Assembly (NCBI GenBank): GCA_964432995.1
Contig: CAYSPU010000235.1
Location: 1-9,194, forward strand
Source: CAYSPU01 sp964432995
GTDB taxonomy: Bacteria; Verrucomicrobiota; Verrucomicrobiia; Limisphaerales; JAHDYP01
Direction: 5' to 3'
DNA: 9,194 bases
In this document: positions 6,549-9,194 of the stretch, piece after piece
Layout: each line of letters starts with the position of its first letter
How positions within the stretch are numbered: the first letter of the stretch is position 1
Notes under the pieces: model-generated
What the model saw: only the letters and a program-made list of their open reading frames with translations
The model's database searches: none
Told to the model about the DNA's origin: nothing
Made by a program: the position numbers and the translations under genes

Positions 6549-7358
6549 ATGCACTTTGCCACTCATCTCGCCGGCGTCATCGGACGCATTCCTTACCGAT
6601 TGGCCCTGGCCGGGGGTTGGATTGACCAGCCGTTCGTCTCGCGCCTCAACCCCCGGCCGCCGGGCTCGATGGTGGTGGTGGCCATCGAGCCGACCTTCCG
6701 GGCCATGGACCGCGCTGGGTTGGCCACCGGCACGCGGGAGGTGGCGACGCGGATCTGGCGAGGGCGTCTGCCGCGGCGTGACCCCGCGGCGCTCGTCAGG
6801 GAACTCTACGCCGCGGAGAACACCGGCCAGGCCGACCCCAGCGGCTCCCAGGACATGATCGGTCTCATTTACCCGGGCGTGAACCGACTCGATTACGATT
6901 TCACCGTGCATGGCGGCGTGTTCCCCGCCCACATCGAAACCCTGCGCGATCCCCGGGCGGAACGCTGGCTGGAGAAGGTCATTCACGTGCTCCCCGTAGC
7001 CCAACGCCCTCCAGGCTACAGCCCGCTCGGGGAACAACGCCTCGAACCGCGCGGGGTGGCGCGCCTGGGGCAGACCGGCCAGGATTGCTACGCGGCAATC
7101 CGGCGGCGCGACGTGGCGGCGTTGGGCGCCGCGTTCAACGAATGCATGGTCTGCTGGGAGCGGCTGCTGCCCAACACGGTCCGACATGCCACGATCAAAC
7201 TCGATTTGAAGGCGCTGTTGCGCGCTTACCAAAAGAGGTACCCGGGGGCGATGTATTCAGGATGCGGGGGCGGCTACCTCCTGGTGGCCGCCGACGAGCC
7301 CGTGCCCGGCGCCTTTGGCATCCAAGTCCGGCGTGCTACCGACGGAACGGAGACATGA
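6549..7358 (+). CDS. Short GHMP-superfamily sugar kinase (galactokinase / heptose-kinase-like)
   Basis: A 269-residue cytoplasmic protein from the ATG at 6549; a GTG at 6543 would add two residues. The ATG is preferred because GAG at 6541-6543 gives a possible ribosome-binding site five bases upstream. It resembles the COG2605-type GHMP kinases (D-glycero-D-manno-heptose 7-phosphate kinase, HddA). An N-terminal substrate-side motif RLALAGGWIDQP is at 17-28. GLATGT at 57-62 stands where the ATP-binding GLGSSS loop is expected. PSGSQDMIGLIYPGVNRLDY (97-116) matches the family's 'GxQDQYAAAYGGxN' segment. The C-terminal glycine motif YSGCGGGYLLV is at 236-246. It is shorter than the 320-350 residues typical of the family, mainly between the first and second motifs. 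It likely phosphorylates a free sugar or sugar phosphate, often at C1 in such kinases. It overlaps the next gene by ATGA, indicating translational coupling. The substrate is unknown. Confidence 0.8.
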   Translation: MHFATHLAGVIGRIPYRLALAGGWIDQPFVSRLNPRPPGSMVVVAIEPTFRAMDRAGLATGTREVATRIWRGRLPRRDPAALVRELYAAENTGQADPSGSQDMIGLIYPGVNRLDYDFTVHGGVFPAHIETLRDPRAERWLEKVIHVLPVAQRPPGYSPLGEQRLEPRGVARLGQTGQDCYAAIRRRDVAALGAAFNECMVCWERLLPNTVRHATIKLDLKALLRAYQKRYPGAMYSGCGGGYLLVAADEPVPGAFGIQVRRATDGTET

Positions 7359-8173
7359 GCCCATCCGTCGTTGTCGCTGGCGCCTTCGATGATCTCCGGT
7401 CAGGGCACCTGCGTTTCCTCGAGGAGGCGGCCAGGCTCGGCCCGGTGACCGTGGTGCTGACGCCCGACGCGGCGTATGAGCGCCGGGCCGGTCGACCGCC
7501 GCGATTCCCTTTCGCGGAGCGTTGTTACCTGCTGAATGCAATCCGGTACGTGACACGCGTGGTGCCGGGGGACGCCGCTCTGGGGCCGGATGTGCTGCCC
7601 GATCTGCCGGAGCCGCGGCCTGGCATCTGGGTGGACGGCACCTGCCGTTCGAACGAAGCCCGCCGCGCCTATTGCCGGCAGCATGGCCTCCACTACCGCG
7701 TGCTGGACCCCAGCCAACTCGCAGGATTCCCCGCTCCCGCACCACGCCCCCCGACGCCGGGCGCAAAGAAAGTGGTCGTCACCGGCTGCTACGACTGGTT
7801 CCACTCCGGGCACGCCCGGTTCTTCGAGGAAGTCAGCGCCCACGGCGACCTGTATGTCATCGTCGGCCACGATGCCAACATCCGGTTGTTAAAGGGCGCG
7901 GGCCATCCGCTCCTGCCGCAGGCGGAACGCTGTTATGCCGTCGGTACCGTTCGTTACGTGACGCGGGCGCTGGTGTCCAGCGGCCAGGGCTGGCTGGACG
8001 CCGACCCGGAGATCACCGAATTGCAGCCGGACATCTACGCGGTGAATGAGGACGGCGATCGCGGCGGCAAACGCGAGTATTGCGCGCGTCGCGGGCTCGA
8101 ATACCTGGTGCTCCGGCGCGCGCCGGCACCCGGCTTGGCCCGCCGCTCGAGCACGGACCTGCGGGGATTCTGA
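7355..8173 (+). CDS. Tandem-domain cytidylyl/adenylyltransferase-like protein (HxGH nucleotidyltransferase fold)
   Basis: A 272-residue protein. The ATG at 7355 overlaps the kinase stop (ATGA), with GGAG two bases upstream. It consists of two homologous nucleotidyltransferase domains joined by a proline-rich linker (126-136). Domain 2 (138-272) has the full signature GCYDWFHSGH (144-153; His150 and His153), the LLKGAGHP loop (178-185) and a C-terminal SSTDLR (265-270) like the ISSTxxR motif of the family. Domain 1 (5-122) is clearly a copy (both halves carry AERCY...RYVTR) but reads GAFDDLRSGH, with Arg15 replacing the first histidine, and lacks the SST motif, so it is probably non-catalytic. 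Relatives (HldE C-domain, TagD, ethanolamine-phosphate cytidylyltransferase) transfer a nucleotide to a phosphorylated sugar or alcohol. Coupled to the kinase gene, it probably makes an NDP-sugar; the nucleotide and sugar are unknown. Both domains being regulatory or structural is less likely. Confidence 0.85.
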   Translation: MSPSVVVAGAFDDLRSGHLRFLEEAARLGPVTVVLTPDAAYERRAGRPPRFPFAERCYLLNAIRYVTRVVPGDAALGPDVLPDLPEPRPGIWVDGTCRSNEARRAYCRQHGLHYRVLDPSQLAGFPAPAPRPPTPGAKKVVVTGCYDWFHSGHARFFEEVSAHGDLYVIVGHDANIRLLKGAGHPLLPQAERCYAVGTVRYVTRALVSSGQGWLDADPEITELQPDIYAVNEDGDRGGKREYCARRGLEYLVLRRAPAPGLARRSSTDLRGF

Positions 8174-8185
8174 ACGGTATTAGCC

Positions 8186-8218
8186 CGGACATTTCACGCT
8201 CCCTGCGTGAAATGTCCG
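8186..8218 (+). terminator. Strong stem-loop 12 nt after the nucleotidyltransferase stop
   Basis: CGGACATTTCACGC (8186-8199) pairs perfectly with GCGTGAAATGTCCG (8205-8218), a 14-bp stem with a 5-nt loop TCCCT. It begins 12 nt after the TGA at 8171-8173. Placement suggests it ends the kinase-transferase transcript or protects its 3' end. It lacks a T-run, so factor-independent termination is uncertain. Confidence 0.5.
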
Positions 8219-8366
8219 CCCGCAGGGCCGCTTCGGCCCCGCGGCTGCGGGGCCGCGCGGGGCTGCCCCGATGCGCGCCGCCTGGAACGCACTGTCTACC
8301 TGTAGGGGTCTAGTCTCACGATGAAGAATGCGCGGCGGCGCGCCTCGGCCTGGCCTCCCGGCCAGG

Positions 8367-8403
8367 CGCATCTTTCACACGCGGCAAGCGTGTGAAAGAT
8401 GCG
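8367..8403 (-). terminator. Strong stem-loop directly after the minus-strand surface-protein gene
   Basis: CGCATCTTTCACACGC (8367-8382) pairs perfectly with GCGTGTGAAAGATGCG (8388-8403), a 16-bp stem with a 5-nt loop GGCAA. On the minus strand it begins two bases after the TAA stop at 8408-8406. It resembles the hairpin at 8186-8218 in inverse orientation. Termination or 3'-end protection of the leftward gene is the likely role; no T-run is visible. Confidence 0.5.
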
Positions 8404-8405
8404 GG

Positions 8406-9194
8406 TTAGCGTCTTAGCGACTCTCGATTCGGGGAGGAGGCCATGGGATCCATATGGCTTGCGCGCTCCAGGCCCTTTTCCGCGGGCTGCCCCAGCGCCT
8501 CGGCATGCAGGTAGGTGCCGCGCTCCTCGGCCGGTTTGTCCTGCTCCACCACAATGCGGTTGGCATTCGCGAAGGCATCCTGCCGGATGCCCGTGATCTG
8601 CCAGGACACTTGCAGACCGGGGGTGCCGCCGGCGATGCGGAACGCATTGTCGCGCACCGTCTCCGCCACATGCAGGTTGGGCGCGGCACCGCCTACTGGC
8701 GTGAGCTGATAACGGAAGTCCCGGTTCAGTGCCTCGAAGTAGGCGGGCAACGCCACTCGGGCCGCGCCGGTTTCGTCGAGCGCCACGTTCCCGTTGTAGA
8801 CATTCATCATGTCCGGACTCTCGACGAACGAGTGGGCGAGGTACTTGTTGGCCGGATCGAGAGGATGATCGATCTGGAACGACCCACCCCCTTTCGAGAG
8901 GGTCCCGGTGACCCTCGCGTTGCCGCTGAAGTAACCGGCATAGTTGTTCGAGCCGGCGGCCACGGTGCCATAGATTCCGTAGGAAGAACTGGTTCCCGTG
9001 GATCGTCCATAGACACCCCAACGGCCCGAACTCTCGCCCCAAACGCCCACAAAGGTGGAATCGCCTCGCACCCCGGCGCCGCCGTCGCTGGACCGGCTCT
9101 CACCCTTGACCCCGTAAGCCGTTCCGGAGCTGGCAACCGAAAGACCCTCCACACCATTGTCTGTAGAACTCTCTCCGCGGACGCCGCGGCCGCT
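8406..9194 (-). CDS. C-terminal part of a glycine-rich, repeat-containing, probably secreted or surface protein (runs off right edge)
   Basis: The frame is open from the right edge to TAA at 8408-8406, giving 262 residues without the true start; the GTG at 9152 is internal. The first 80 or so residues are irregular repeats built on G-(V/I)-x-G-(E/D/R)-S, spaced about 9-20 residues apart (GVRGES, GVKGES, GVRGDS, GVWGES, GVYGRS, GIYG), the kind of pattern found in beta-helical fibres and surface proteins. After AGYFSGNARVTGTLSKGGG comes a compact domain containing FQIDHPLDPANKYL, VESPDMMNVYNGN, YFEALNRDFRYQLT and SWQITGIRQD. I recognise this as a conserved C-terminal domain in large repeat proteins of diverse bacteria, with no function I can name. 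The tail after KGLERA looks unconserved. Surface location is inferred from composition, since the N-terminus is missing. The stop codon lies next to a strong hairpin. Confidence 0.75.
   Translation of the reverse strand, partial: SGRGVRGESSTDNGVEGLSVASSGTAYGVKGESRSSDGGAGVRGDSTFVGVWGESSGRWGVYGRSTGTSSSYGIYGTVAAGSNNYAGYFSGNARVTGTLSKGGGSFQIDHPLDPANKYLAHSFVESPDMMNVYNGNVALDETGAARVALPAYFEALNRDFRYQLTPVGGAAPNLHVAETVRDNAFRIAGGTPGLQVSWQITGIRQDAFANANRIVVEQDKPAEERGTYLHAEALGQPAEKGLERASHMDPMASSPNRESLRR

Larger units (their letters stand above)
8174..8405. other. Non-coding, hairpin-dense region between convergent genes
   Basis: No credible gene lies here. Besides the two large stem-loops annotated separately, it contains GGGCCG-ctt-CGGCCC (8225-8239), CCCCGC-ggct-GCGGGG (8237-8252), GCGCG-gcgg-CGCGC (8330-8343) and GCCTGGCC-tccc-GGCCAGGC (8348-8367). 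The density of palindromes is far higher than in the flanking genes. About 80 bp (8253-8329) between the inner hairpins shows nothing I can name. Confidence 0.6.

Noticed and set aside
6189..7232. A 347-codon minus-strand frame across the repeat region and the kinase
   Set aside because: It runs through palindromic repeat DNA and antisense to the conserved kinase motifs, with no family likeness.
8174..8405. CRISPR array or tRNA/rRNA gene in the hairpin-rich region
   Set aside because: The palindromes differ in sequence and spacing, there are no regular direct repeats with unique spacers, and no cloverleaf or rRNA-like stretch is visible.

Overview
The window is GC-rich DNA from a heterotrophic Gram-negative bacterium, most likely a verrucomicrobial (Verrucomicrobiota, Limisphaerales/Pedosphaera-like) genome. 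I infer this from gene content and style. There is a long secreted PQQ-dehydrogenase fusion whose linker has the W-GG-GPF-LQ ... GFFRV pattern I associate with secreted verrucomicrobial proteins. Most starts lack strong Shine-Dalgarno sequences, and the intergenic DNA is rich in hairpins and repeats. The assignment rests on recognition by eye, not on a search.

Left part (1-4154). A gene running off the left edge on the minus strand looks like the N-terminus of a secreted M3-type metallopeptidase. A hairpin-containing intergenic region (280-532) separates it from a divergent 1182-residue secreted protein. That protein joins a signal peptide, an amicyanin-like type 1 copper domain, an Ig-like domain, a soluble-glucose-dehydrogenase-type PQQ beta-propeller and four CHRD domains. 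It converges on an AraC-family regulator gene, and a 13-bp perfect inverted repeat includes the end of both genes.

Centre (4136-8173). The AraC regulator is divergent from a three-gene sugar-nucleotide module. The first gene is a GDP-mannose 3,5-epimerase-like SDR enzyme with the expected catalytic residues. The second is a short GHMP-superfamily sugar kinase. The third, overlapping the kinase by ATGA, is a protein with two tandem HxGH nucleotidyltransferase domains, of which only the second keeps its active-site motifs. The simplest reading is that the kinase makes a sugar-1-phosphate, the transferase makes an NDP-sugar, and the epimerase acts on an NDP-sugar for a surface glycan or glycolipid. 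This is the best candidate for an undescribed system in the window. About 300 bp of repeat-like DNA separates the epimerase from the kinase.

Right part (8174-9194). A non-coding, hairpin-dense stretch of about 230 bp ends in two strong stem-loops that are related to each other in inverted orientation. Each sits just after the stop codon of one of two convergent genes. The second of these genes, on the minus strand, runs off the right edge. It encodes the C-terminal part of a glycine-rich, repeat-containing, probably secreted protein with a conserved C-terminal domain of unknown function.
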